Of a DNA stretch of 64,000 nucleotides, positions 45,118-55,439 are shown one piece after another. The notes beneath the pieces are model-generated. The model was not told where the DNA came from. It saw nothing but the letters and a program-made list of their open reading frames with translations, and ran no database searches. Origin of the DNA: Nephrocerus scutellatus. Taxonomy: Eukaryota; Arthropoda; Insecta; Diptera; Pipunculidae. The first letter of the stretch is position 1, and the number at the start of each line of letters is the position of its first letter. Location of the stretch: NCBI GenBank assembly GCA_947095585.1, contig OX352763.1:118802787-118866786 (forward strand). The letters are read 5' to 3'. The translations under genes were made by a program, and so were the position numbers.

Positions 45118-46455
45118 GAACCCAAGATGTCTGCTCCGATTACGGACGTAATAATGGGCAAATAATTATTTCTTCTGGAGTACCTGAAGGATCTCATCTA
45201 GGCCCTGTTCTCCTTTTTGCTCTTTGTACATGATTTACCGAAGATTTTAAAATTTTGCTTATGTCTCATGTATGCCGATGATTTTAAGTTTTTCGCTAGA
45301 GTAAGTAGTTTTGATGATTCTGAACGCTTTCAGATCGATTTAACTAGCTTTTCAAGTTGGTTTCATAAAAATGATCTCAACTTAAATATTTCTAAATGTG
45401 TTAATAGTACTTTTCATAGAATAACATTTCATATTTTTGCAGTTTATACTTTAAATAACTTTATTCTTTTTAGAGTTGACAATTTAGGGATCTTGGAGTA
45501 GATTTCGACAAGAGTCTTTTTTTTGATCAGCATATAAATTATGTTTGTACCAAAGATAGTTCGCTTTTAGGATTTCTTAAGCGTAACTCTCTTGTTTCTC
45601 AAGATACTTAAACAATGAAAAGAATTTATTGCGGTCTTGTCCTCCCCGTTCTAGAATACTGAAGTGTTATCTGGAGTCCGCATACGTTGGTTGGTTGGCT
45701 GAAATTTTTCCCGTCTGGCTCTCAGACATACTCTATTGAGGTCTTCTCATCTTCCACCTTATGTAACAAGGTGCCCTCTTATAGGTATTCAATCTTTAAG
45801 CCTTCGTCTTCGCTTTCTATATCCTATTGTTATTTTTATATTATATTCTTGCGAGCCCGAAGGGCCAAGCTAATAACAAGAAAGAGGACAAGAAATTTTT
45901 TCTGGCGTACGTGTGTCGGTTTGTCGGTTTGTACGTTCGTCCGATTGTATATCGTGACTTCTACCAGTCAGAATTTGATGGGACTTGCTTTAAAACAATT
46001 GGTAAGCGTTCGGCTTGTGATGATGTGACGCACGTCGCGTGTTGTTTTAAAACAATTGTTAAGCGCTCGGCTTGCGATGACGTGACGCGCGTCGCGTGTT
46101 GTTTTAAAACAATTGTTAAGCGCTCAGCTTGCGATGACGTGACGCACGTCGCGTGTTGTTTTAAAACAATTGTTAAGCGCTCAGCTTGCGATGACGTGAC
46201 GCACGTCGCGTGTTGTTTTAAAACAATTGTTAAGCGCTCAGCTTGCGATTATGTAATTTTGAGTTTTTTTTTTCATATGGGTTAGGAGGGAAAAAATGTT
46301 TATTTTTTTAAAATTAAATCCTTTTAAGATTATTCAGTCTTTAGACTGAATTACAATTATCCATATGGCGAGCTGAGAAGCTCCTTTTACTATCGTATAT
46401 TAAGACGTTTCTGTTGATGTCGCTTATCGTAGACTAAATAAATAAATAAAAAATA
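45118..46455 (+). pseudogene. Non-LTR LINE (RT to 3' tail) containing a 57-bp repeat array
   Basis: The plus strand gives SSGVPEGSHLGPVLL (45173), the catalytic box LMYADDFKFFARV (45262-45300), WFHKNDLNLNISKC (~45360), a region reading RDLGVDFDKSLFFDQHINYV (~45480), and GLVLPVLEY.SVIWSP (~45635). It ends in sequence with 'tcgtagactaaataaataaataaa' (46427-46450), a (TAAA)n tail typical of LINE 3' ends. The tandem array at 45985-46251 lies between the coding part and the tail. Frameshifts at ~45235 and ~45500 inactivate it. No RNase H is seen. Confidence 0.75.
45985..46251 (+). repeat. 57-bp tandem array, ~4.7 copies, palindrome-rich and in frame
   Basis: Units start (ttttaaaac landmark) at 45988, 46045, 46102, 46159 and 46216, exactly 57 bp apart and nearly identical. 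Each holds GTTTTAAAAC, AACAATTGTT and AGCGCT (perfect palindromes) and GACGTG-acg-CACGTC (interrupted palindrome). Because 57 is 19 codons, an ORF (45827-46285) stays open through the array with the period CFKTIVKRSACDDVTHVAC. Whether it is translated is unknown; most likely it is a non-coding array. Confidence 0.85.
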
Positions 46456-46459
46456 CATT

Positions 46460-47275
46460 GAATAACATGTACATTCTCATTGAGATGAAGTTGAGGTTTT
46501 TCGAAACCCTCAAATCGATTTGTTTGCTCCAAATGACTATTTCCTTAGCTGAAGTATGAAAATCTTATATATATATATTTTTAAAAACAGTTTTGTTTCT
46601 TTCTTCGCTCACAAATACTTATAGTTCTGAACATTTTATTTTCGAATTCAATTTTATTCTCAAATTCATTTTTAGAATGGATTTCAGTTCAACTATGAAC
46701 ATTGAGATGACTCCTTTTCGTTTGGAATTTCATTCGTCATCACAATGATGCATGCTGTGATTGCTTCGTTAGTCGTCGCTAGCTAGAGAGACTCTTAGCT
46801 AAGGTAATAAAAATGCATCAACGCAGTTTTTCGATTGACGCGGATAATAAACGCTAATGTCATCGCTGTGATTCATCAGTAAGTAGCAACTCCATCGCCA
46901 TTAGAGTGCAGAGTGAAGGAGTCTACGTGCTTCCCGATATGCACGATTGCAGTAGCGAAGCGCACAAGTTTCTGGCTGCTGCACTAAGCCAACGCTCGCT
47001 GATTGTGTCGTTGCGTTGCGACAAATCCAGCGATTTGTAATAAAGTGCACAAAACTATAATGTGGTGACGTCACTTAAGCCGTGAGCGTTGAATTGCCAA
47101 TATAATGTACACCCACACCCACACAAATAAGTGAGTGTCTACATCAACTTGTTTGCCATTTGGAAAACAATCCAAGTGACAACGACCGTTAGCCGGGAGG
47201 CTAGACATTGAATACCGATGAAGTACATAGATGGAAAAAGGTGAGGCACAGGCAATCAAAGCCAATAGGGTAGAT
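46460..47275. other. No gene recognised
   Basis: Unique sequence following the LINE tail. A short (ta)n lies at 46568-46580. No supported exon. Confidence 0.45.
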
Positions 47276-47277
47276 CG

Positions 47278-47520
47278 GAGTAAGTTAGCCGGTATAAGCC
47301 GTTTTCGCTGGATTTTAAAACGTTCCTTTAAAGTTAATACCAATGTGTGGTAGTCCGCATTCTCTGGTGTTTTCCTGACATACGCGTCTGTGCTATTGTA
47401 CGGATGCAGATCTTGGAAAGTGTCATCCGCTGTCAGGAGAAAGCTGCAAACGTTTTTAAATAGGTGCCTGCAAAATACTCGTAGCTTAAGGATCTTCTGT
47501 TCCAATCGGATCTCCAATAA
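47278..47520 (+). pseudogene. RTE LINE C-terminal-half fragment
   Basis: The plus strand contains VLLYGCRSWKVSSAVRRKLQTFLNRCLQ (47388-47470), split here as VLLYGCRSWKV and LQTFLNRCLQ. It aligns with the RTE-B segment at 37360-37440 (VLLYGCSTWKV...LQTFVNRCLR). The upstream SAFSGVFLTYAS remnant is degenerate. It is adjacent to an opposed LINE-A fragment. Confidence 0.7.
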
Positions 47521-47559
47521 AGAACTTTACAGGCAGAGGAGCAGGTTGACCGAGAAGAA

Positions 47560-48600
47560 CATGGTGATGAACAGTTAAAGGGTAATCAGCGGAATGAATT
47601 GGATTACAAGTAATAGAAAGGTGATCATTAATAAAATTGAGAAAGAGTGTCGGTGACAAAACAGAGCCCTGTGGAACGCCATCATTTATGTGATGTAATT
47701 TAGACTTGAAAACGTTCAAGTCAACTTGAATTAAGGGTTTCAAAAGATAGCTTCTAATCCAATGAAGCAGTTTTCATCGACTCCATAAACACGCACTTTG
47801 GACAAAAGAGCTTGATGCCACACTCTGTCAAATGCCTTGGAAATATCGAGTGCAACAGCTTTGCTTTCACCGAACGGTTCCACTGTGTTTGGTAAGATAA
47901 CCAGTAGAACGTTGCCCACGAAATACATTCGAACAGCCGGTCAATAAGGATTTCGTGAGTTTCAAGATATTTCATGAGCGTTTCCCCATCGCCTTGAAAA
48001 GAATGGAACGATAGGAACGAATGCGGAGAAACGATCCGAAAGAGAAGAGATCACATGGGAACTCTTGTAATCTCGAAGTCTGCGCGACATTCACTGAACC
48101 CGCTCCATATTACTATGTCCTTAAGAGCCGTCGGTTTGGAGGGGGTGCTATAGGTACGAGCATACACCCTCTCCGAAGCACAAGTCAGGATGAAGCACAA
48201 TGGATCTACATGGGCCGCAATTCTACAACACCCTATTTATCATTCATTCATTCAGGTGCTATGGCTCGGTACGAAGAAGGAGACGACGGCTCGCAATTTT
48301 TTTGGTATAGGCGGAAAAAAGGCTGTTTTCCAACTTCTCGGATCCAGAAGAATAGGATGAATGGAAAAACTTAGGCAATGGTAATGCCAGCTTGGAAGAA
48401 CACCGCATCAGAATTCATGGGGAAATACCAACTGGCCCAGCGGAATTGTAAGTGTTGAGATCGTTTAAAACTCTATTAACTGCACGAGTACGAATGTAAA
48501 TCTTTCAAATAGAGTGTTGAATAATCGGAGGTACAGGCGGCGGCATTGTACAATCTGGAAGCGAGGAGCTAGCAGCAGATTGATCTTATCTTTAGAGCCG
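47560..48600 (-). pseudogene. LINE-A internal fragment with an internal rearrangement
   Basis: The minus strand gives, from right to left, pieces matching LINE-A residues ~225-500: the 'FTLVQLIEF'-type stretch (48490), RT start region (48430-48250), ISKAFDRVWHQALLSKVRVYG (47850-47780), NDGVPQGSVLSPTLFLNFIND (47690-47620) and NPIHSAD (~47590, FADD lost). About 150 bp at 48080-48240 is not LINE-A and looks like a later insertion. The 3' part of the element is absent. Confidence 0.8.
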
Positions 48601-48604
48601 ACAG

Positions 48605-49320
48605 CGGTCTGTTGTCTGCGGGAATTGTCCGTGCCCACAGACAACAAGGCCGGCCGTAAGGCTCGACCAATCTGAGGACAATTGTGGTTGAGGACCCAGT
48701 TCGTTCGGGGATGCAACGTGGGGGCTGTGGTTTACTACCCAAATGCGGGTAGAGCACTAGCATGGTAACATCAGTTCAGGGGCTGATGTTACCAAAAATC
48801 TTTGGTACATCAGTATCCTTCCTGATGTTACCGGTGCGATGATGCGCTCTCTGTGGAGTTGCATAGATCAACCGGTTGTCGAAAAACCAAAGATCGGTCA
48901 GGATTTAAGATGGGTCCTGCTCTAACCATTGAGTTAATACTGGCACATCAGTCTATGATGGACGTTGATTGTCGTATAACTAATCCAAGTCCGAAGAGGA
49001 CCGTGGGGTAAACCATTCAATGGAGGCATCCACGTTAATCCAAAGACACTTCTTGTGTCGGTTACACAAAACTTGTGACATTTAACATGGGACATAACAG
49101 TTTGACACTTGACATTCAACTTTTTGAACATGTACCACTTAAACCTTGTAGTAAGACGTCGTCACATCAAAATGAGCCTTGGAATCGACGACGAGGCTGT
49201 GTTTTTACAATTTTTAAATTACCAAAGATTTTTACGATGGTAACCAGGATTTGTGGAGTCTCAATGCCTCTTAAGGCGAAATAAATACAGACATAATTGT
49301 CCCAAGACCTAAGTAGGTAG
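48605..49320. other. Unclassified sequence, possibly LINE UTR
   Basis: A block with hairpin-like doublets ('cagacaacaaggc' near 'gtctgttgtctgcgg', 'gatgttacc' three times at 48780-48830) follows the LINE-A fragment. At 49073-49120, 'acttgtgacatttaacatggg' resembles the short repeat at 26100-26200. No coding frame was recognised. Confidence 0.4.
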
Positions 49321-49324
49321 TAAA

Positions 49325-49530
49325 AAAAATTTGTATGGGAGCCCCACGACCCCGCGGCACGATCACTGCCAAATTTCAATAGAAAGTGTTGTCACCGGAA
49401 ATACACATGTGTGCAAAGTTTCAATTAAATCGGGTTTTTGGAAGTTAATTAAAAATTGATCACAAGATTCAGCTATAAACAAACAAACAAGTACACGGGC
49501 ACAGGAAGTTCATACATAGAAATTAATTAG
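49325..49530 (+). repeat. RepX dispersed repeat, copy 3
   Basis: Modules in order: 'atgggagccccacgacccc', 'agaaagtgttgtcaccggaa', 'atacacatgtgtgcaaagtt', 'ttaaaaattgatcacaagattc', an acaaacaaacaa patch, and the end 'gaagttcatacatagaaatt'. Confidence 0.8.
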
Positions 49531-49534
49531 TCTG

Positions 49535-51435
49535 TGGTACGATCAGTTAGTGCAGGTACTACTGATAAATGTCACTTTCACCCTAAGACTGCAAAAAATC
49601 ACAGCAGAAGGTGAGTCTGGCAACAAACAACGTGGAAAAGTCACCTCGCCTCGTCTATCTCCCTCTCTATCCGCCAATGCACTATGTGATGAGTGACACA
49701 AGGAAACTGCCAGCCAGCCAGCTGGAAAAAAACAACTTTCAATTGAGTTTCATTTTCCTGTTGTTGTTGTTGTTGTTGTTGTTGTTGTAGTTACTGTTGT
49801 CGTCTAATGCAACAATTCTGCATTGCGCATATCTAATTCCATCAAATGCATGGAAGAATCGACGGCATGTACCCGTACCGCATGTATCCGCACACCACCA
49901 CATATTGCTTGGCGGCAGATCAGTGATCACGTACGAGTCCATAGTCGCGTAGTCGTACATTCACGCAAGCGCTCTGCGGTCGCGCTCTATGTAATTGCAT
50001 TGCGAATTCCGTTGCAAGATGTTCTGTCTTCTCTCTCTCTATGAGTAGGTACTCTGCCTGTGATCTGATCCGGCTCTGATCTCCCGAAGCTGGTAATAGA
50101 TTTGGACGTGGAAGCTGCTGGTTGTGGCGTTCGTTTACTAACTCTGTTGTCATGTGAATGTGATTTGAGCTGAGCTTCTCCGCAGAGAGCCTCAACTACT
50201 ACTACACTCTTGGAAGTTTTTCCTTTTCGCTTAGAATTTTCCACTTTTGCCCGTTTTCCTGTTCATCTGGACGAGTGTTGTGTATCTGTGTTGTTGCTGT
50301 TCTGTTGTTGTATTTCCAGTTGTTTTACTTTCATTTTCTAGTGCAGCAGCAAATGCTAGAGTGAAATAGGCAGACAGACAGACAGACAGACAGACATGTA
50401 GATATAGCCAGACGACCACCATCACCACCATTATAACAACAATACGTAATTTTCTTTTGTTACTGTTGTTGTTCTATAATGACGCGTAGCATTAAAACTA
50501 AAAGTTATCTGACATGACAGCGATACAAAAAAAATGATCTTGAAAATGCTGCGATTCTGTTTGCGCTGCAGATCAGACGAGTGACGCCGGGGACGCTGCA
50601 TAAACAACAAACAGATAATGTTTCAATTGCCAACCAACTCCTTTGTTTAATAAAATTATTCACTGATATTTGGTGGTCGTTTTGCCCGCGAGTGGAATTT
50701 CTTCAAAGTGTATGGTGACTTTTGTCAGATCTGTCGTCTGATCGTCCGTCTGTGTGTTGTCTGTTGTTGATAAACGGGCGGGCCGATCGCGGCAAACTAC
50801 AAATCTCAATCTCGATCTTTGGCTGTCACGGGGTAACCACACAACAATAAGGAATTAACTTTTTCTATTTTGGAATGCAGGAGGAATGTCGATGTGGACG
50901 TGCGCATGTAGATTAAGCGGGAAATACAAATCTATCCGGGTAACATGAGAAGGTTAATAACCCGGCGATAATTGCTGAGAGGATTTTTCTTTGGTGATCT
51001 TACCCTACTGTTTTAATCATAATTGACTTTACTGACTTTTAACTTTTGAAGTACATGTCTCAAAGTTTTACGAAAGATTGAGCAGGAGTTGAATTGAGTA
51101 AGGATTGCCTTGAGTCAGTCAACTGTGCACTGCCGATGCGAACAGCTGGCACAAGAGTTGAATTGACTTGAAATTAAGTCAAGTTCCTGGAAGTGTTACC
51201 TATATGGAGTTATAAGGAGTCAGCTTATTTTGTCTATACACTGTATTCAAATCGCACAAATACAGCCAATTTCGTATTTTTTCACTGCATTAGTATGCGT
51301 TCAGTTGGGCTTTCCAGGATAAAGCGAAAATGCAAAGAAGTGTTAACCACCAGAGCCTACTCTAAGTTCTAAGATACCAACAAGCATTTTGCTATCTGTA
51401 ACAAACTAGCTGTTATCATTAAAAGAACAACCGAT
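49535..51435. other. No gene recognised; (ttg)n and (caga)n microsatellites
   Basis: (ttg)n lies at about 49760-49788 and (gaca)n at about 50371-50395. Shorter gttgtt runs lie at 50290-50310 and 50465-50475. The sequence is unique and without supported exons. Confidence 0.55.
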
Positions 51436-51439
51436 AAAC

Positions 51440-51835
51440 ATTTAAATTTGAATAAATCGAGTTAATTTTTAAAATATTACATAGGCACCCTTAAGGTCTC
51501 ATTAACTCCAAAATTTTATAAAAAGTTTTGTCCATCGGAGATACACATGTGCTTAAAATCGGGTAAGTTTTTTTAAAAAAATTGTATGGAGCCTAACGAC
51601 CCCGGGGCCTAGGGTCTCCCAAATTTTTACAAAAAGTGTTGTCAACCCCGACGCTGGGGTTCGAGGGGCCCCAAATTTTAATAGAAAGTGTTGCCATTGG
51701 AGATATGCTTGTGTGAAAAATTTCAATGAAATCGGACTTTGGGAAGTGGGTTAAAAATTGATCGCAAGATTCCACGACAAACAAACAAACACACGGGCAC
51801 GCGAAGTTAATATAGAGAATTTAAAAATATGGGGC
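51440..51835 (+). repeat. RepX copy 4, with internally duplicated module
   Basis: The 'ccaaattttt.acaaaaagtgttgtc' module occurs three times (51510, 51618 and 51672) before the usual 'gttaaaaattgatcgcaagattccacgacaaaca...gaagttaatatagagaattta' end. This suggests RepX has a modular ~60-100 bp structure with variable copy number. Confidence 0.8.
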
Positions 51836-52004
51836 CCCTAGATCGCTTCCAAATTATTTACACAAATTGTTGTCATTTGAAGAAAATCAAGTTAATTTTA
51901 AAAAAACCAATGACCGAAGACTACCACCAAGCATAGATCTAGTTAACAAAGCGATTAATCGTCGAAAAATACCAAGTCCTCGGGATCAGTTGTCATCACA
52001 GCAG

Positions 52005-52210
52005 AAAATTATATGGGAGCCCCTCGGCGCTGTGGCCAGATACCTTCCAAATTTTAATAAAAGTTGTTGTCATCGCAGATACACAAGTGTGTAAAGTTTG
52101 AATAAAGTCGAGCTTTAGGAAGCGGGTTAAAAATTGGTTACAAGATTCCACCAACCAGCTAGTCAGCCACCGAGCGACATATCCCGACGCGAAGTTAATA
52201 GAGAAAATTT
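52005..52210 (+). repeat. RepX copy 5
   Basis: Full modular order from 'atgggagcccctcgg' to 'gaagttaatagagaaaattta'. Between copies 4 and 5, 51836-52004 contains more RepX-like debris ('ggggcccctagatcgcttcc', 'gttgtcatttga'). Confidence 0.8.
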
Positions 52211-52276
52211 AAAAACAAATCAAAACCGCCCGTTATACTATTAAACTGGCTTCTGGTTTGCAATTTTTTTAATTTA

Positions 52277-53113
52277 CGAGGGTCGTACACTTTTCCCATC
52301 TTTTCTGTCATCTTGCTAGTGTACAATAACTAGTGTACAGCTGTTTTTTAATACCATTCATGGACGCGATATCCTCCACAGAATACGATTTCTCGAACTC
52401 TTCAAAATACGCTTCTGTTTTGGTGATAACCCTTCGGTTTTTTCCTAAAAGCCATATTTTCATTTTTGGGAACAGAAAGTTTATCACAGGGAGCCAGGTC
52501 GGGCGAGTACGCTGGGCGTGGCAGTAATTCGCATCGCAGTTGATGCAATTTAGCCGCGACAATTCGGGATGCATGTGCTGGTGCGTTATCGTTGTGCAAG
52601 AGCACTCTTTTCTTTGCCAAATGGGATAATGTCTTCATCAATTTCTTATCAAATCGGTCCAATAATTCACTGTAGTACTGTTCCGTGATCTTTGTTCCTT
52701 GTCCATGAGAATTATTTCTTGCGTTTCTCAAAAAATCGTGCGGCCATGACCTTTTCGGCTGATGGGGACCGTCTTTTCTTTCTTCGGAGCAGATTCACAC
52801 GAAAAATTCATTGCTTGACTGTCGTTTGGTGTCTGGCGTGAACACTGACTTTATGCAAAAACTCCTGTGAATTTCGCTTAACAAGATCCAAAGACTGCTT
52901 GGACGTTGAAAGCCGTATCCGCTTGTTGTCCACTGTGAGCAGTCGCGGCACCCAACGGGCGGACACTTTTTGCCGTTCCGTACGACACGCCTACGGCCTA
53001 GCCTGAAGTTTAGAATGTTGTCGTTTGACAGATGACAGTGCACGACGGTAATGTCAACCTCACTCAGCAACGCCACCTGTTTTTAAATATGGCTACTTAT
53101 TAATCGCCCCTCG
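52277..53113 (-). mobile_element. Internally deleted DD34D-type mariner with TA duplications
   Basis: The ends CGAGGGTCG (left) and CGAGGGGCG (reverse complement of right) are each bordered by TA (52275-52276, 53114-53115). The minus-strand coding remnants run in order: a piece equivalent to the family's WVPRLLT segment (RDCSQWTTSGYGF frame, ~52935), EKVMAARFF (~52750), then LLHNDNAPAHASRIVAAKL and AYSPDLAPCD (52620-52500), and EAYFEEFEKSYS (~52400). 'NDNAPAH' and 'SPDLAPCD' hold the second and third catalytic Asps of mariners. At 837 bp it is ~450 bp short of a full mariner and has several frameshifts. Dead. Confidence 0.85.
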
Positions 53114-53377
53114 TAATGTATTACTTGAAGTCAATCTTACTTGTAGGAAAGACACCATAAATTTCTGTTTGTATCTGACTCCCATCACAGTCACTTCTAG
53201 AGTTCCTCAAGGTAGCTACCTTCACCATTGGATATTCGTTGTCGACTAAATCATCAAAGAATCTCACTATTCCATCTATGCTGATTACACGAAACTTTAC
53301 GAGTATCAATCTCCTCCGACTCTTGCCCACAAGTTGCATAGGTTTTCAGCTCGGGGCCTTTTTATGGAACTTAATGT

Positions 53378-53668
53378 GGGCGCCGTAGCTCAGTAGATAA
53401 GAGCATGGCATGGCGGGAGGTTCGTGGTTCGAATCCTAGTAACACAAAAAAATATTTTTCACGGTGTCACACCTCTCGCGAAAGTCTGACAAACGTCCGA
53501 GAGTAATAACTTGTCACCGAAAGCTTAACAATTCGCCATTCTGATCCGGCATTAAATTATAGGTCGCCTCTATTTGTGTGCAAAAATATACATGCACCAC
53601 ACAAATGGTTGCGAGAAGCTAGGCCCTAGACAGAAGTGGTCTGTCGCGCCGAATATTTTTATTATTAA
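53378..53668 (+). mobile_element. tRNA-derived SINE, most complete copy
   Basis: The head is GGGCGCCGTAGCTCAGTAGA (A-box region) with B-box GGTTCGAATCC (53426-53436). The body is shared with 31343. The 3' segment 'tttgtgtgcaaaaata..catgcaccacacaa', 'gaagctaggccct', 'gtctgtcgcgc' is shared with the copy at 55258. It ends in a 'ttattatta' patch at ~53655. Polymerase III promoter boxes define the class. A D-arm/T-arm fold as a functional tRNA is not convincing, so this is not called a tRNA gene. Confidence 0.85.
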
Positions 53669-53671
53669 TGT

Positions 53672-54150
53672 CAATAAATGCACCTGTCCCTTCAGTGACT
53701 TAAATGCGCGACCTGGATCTAAACCGCGACAGGGAAATAAAATTTAGTTCCCATATTGACACAAACCCAACTCTGCGATCGGCTTTGTGAAACGCTGGTC
53801 TAAAGAATTCTCGAAGCCGAATCTTGATGATACCTTTGTTAGGCCACTATCTCGAATATGATAGCTAAGTCTGATCACTGCCTACGAATTGAGTCGTTTA
53901 AATGCAGATTCATTTTTTTTGCTTTATGCGGTACTCTTCCTTGGTCAGATTGATATGAATTGAGCCCTCATGCGGATCATTAGAAACTTATTAACTCACA
54001 GTCTCTTCAAAAACGTCGTGAAGTTGCTGATACTCGTGTCTAAATATTCACCACACCAATTACGGCTGTAACGAGCCTCTAACATAAAAAATATGTTATG
54101 GTGACCTCAGGTGTCCGTCCTCTTTCAAAATATGACCAAAACCGGTGTAG
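53672..54150. other. No gene recognised
   Basis: Unique or unclassified sequence between a SINE and a Helitron-like element. Confidence 0.4.
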
Positions 54151-55262
54151 CCCAAACCCTATGCAGTCGATATTAGTGTCGAACTTATAGTTTAAGGGAT
54201 CGCCTGATGAATAGTGCTGGGGGATTGGTTGTGGTTGGAGAGTGAGGCCTTCCTATATCTATGGTAGCTGAGATAAATAGGTAGGTCACGTCTATGTGGG
54301 TAAGTTGTACGTCGGTGTTGAAAGGTTTGACCGATATCGGTGTCAGTTCTATAGTTTTCGGGGTGGCTGTGGTGAATAGTGATGGTAGGACACCCCTAGG
54401 GGTGATTGGTTTTCCCATGGTGGTGGGGGGTAATGATATTTGTGTTGATTCTATAGGTTTCTGGGTGGCTGAGGTGAATAGTGATGGTAGGACACCCCTA
54501 GGGGTGATTGGTTTTCCCTTGGCGTTGGGAGGTAATGATATTTGTGTTGATTCTATAGGTTTCGGGGTGGCTGAGGTGAATAGTGATGGAAGGACACCCC
54601 TAGGGGTGATTGGTTTTCCCATGGTGGTGGGGGGTAATGATATTTGTGTTGATTCTATAGGTTTCGGGGTGGCTGAGGTGAATAGTGATGGAAGGACACC
54701 CCTAGCGGTGATTAGTTTTCCCATGGCGGTGGGGGGTTAATGATATTTGTGTTGATTCTATAGTTTTCGGGGTGGCTGAGATGAATAGTGATGGTAGAAC
54801 GCCCCAAAAGGGGATTGGTTTTCCCATGGTGGTGGGGAGTGAATGATATTTGTGTTGATTCTATAGGTTTCGGGGTGGCTGAGGTGAATAGTGATGATAG
54901 GACGCCCCTAGGGGGGATTGGTTTTCCCATGGCGGTGGGAGGTGAATGAGATTTGTGTTCATTCTATAGGTTTCGGGGTGGCTGAGGTTAATACTGATGT
55001 TAAGACATCTTTAGTGGAATTTATTGTTTTTAGTATTAGGATATTAGTATCGATTCCATAGTTTTCAGGGCGCTGAGGTGAATAGTGTTGGTATGGCACC
55101 TTTAGGGGGTGTGGGTCGATGGGTGAGGCTGGTGTTTCCGATATAGTTGTCGGAGTCGCTGAGATGTGTCAAATTTCAGCTAGTTACGGTATAAAGCACC
55201 TATGCAAAGTTTGAACGCGATTGAATGACAGAGTTTTGCTTTTATATATATGTATAGATAGT
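54150..55262 (-). mobile_element. Helitron-like element (minus strand) carrying a 102-bp minisatellite
   Basis: In reverse complement the right boundary reads 'ctatctatacatatatataaaagcaaaactctgtc', with 'ttcaaactttgcataggtgct' and 'taccgtaactagctgaa' after it. This is the same layout as the Helitron-like 5' end at 44249 ('...ctttgcatatgggttttctacca'). The tandem array occupies most of the interior. No CTAG end was found on the left, so the left boundary is a guess. Confidence 0.5.
54330..55070. repeat. 102-103 bp minisatellite, ~7 units, open in both directions
   Basis: The landmark 'gggtggctga' lies at 54361, 54463, 54565, 54667, 54770, 54873 and 54976, so the period is 102 bp and then 103. 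The motif includes 'gatatttgtgttgattctat', 'gaggtgaatagtgatgg' and 'cacccctaggggtgattgg' (cccctagggg is palindromic). While the period is 102 (34 codons), one frame on each strand stays open: about 148 codons on plus and 179 on minus. This is best explained by the period, not by coding. Confidence 0.9.
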
Positions 55263-55432
55263 GGTTGTCGTGGCTCTACTGTTTAGTGCGTTGAACTACT
55301 GACCGGGAGGTTCAAAGTTAGTTCCATTTGTGTGCAAAAATGTAACTCGCACAATACGAATCGTCGGAAGAAGCTAGGCCCTGGGCCACAAAGGCATGTC
55401 GCGCTAACTAGAAGTTTTCTTATTATAGATAG
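55258..55432 (+). mobile_element. SINE copy with a different tRNA-like head
   Basis: The head GGTTGTCGTGGCTCTACTG...GACCGGGAGGTTCAAAGTTA has an interrupted B-box (ggttcaaagttagttcc). The body 'atttgtgtgcaaaaatgta', 'gaagctaggccctgggcc' and 'catgtcgcgc' matches the 3' part of the SINE at 53378. So the family has heads from different sources or subfamilies. It starts at the Helitron-like boundary. Confidence 0.7.
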
Positions 55433-55439
55433 AAACTCA

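Noticed and set aside
45985..46251. CRISPR array
   Set aside because: Units are contiguous with no unique spacers, and the context is eukaryotic.
45827..46285. 152-codon repetitive protein (19-residue period)
   Set aside because: The 57-bp period alone keeps the frame open, the upstream part is LINE debris, and there is no supported start. Kept as a repeat, not a gene.
53378..53450. A functional tRNA gene
   Set aside because: The A and B boxes are good, but a cloverleaf with a clear anticodon stem and acceptor pairing is not visible. The sequence continues into a body shared with other SINE copies.
54185..54740. Repeat-protein genes of 148 (plus) and 179 (minus) codons
   Set aside because: Both are explained by a 102-bp period that is a multiple of three. 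Simultaneous openness on both strands argues against selection on either.
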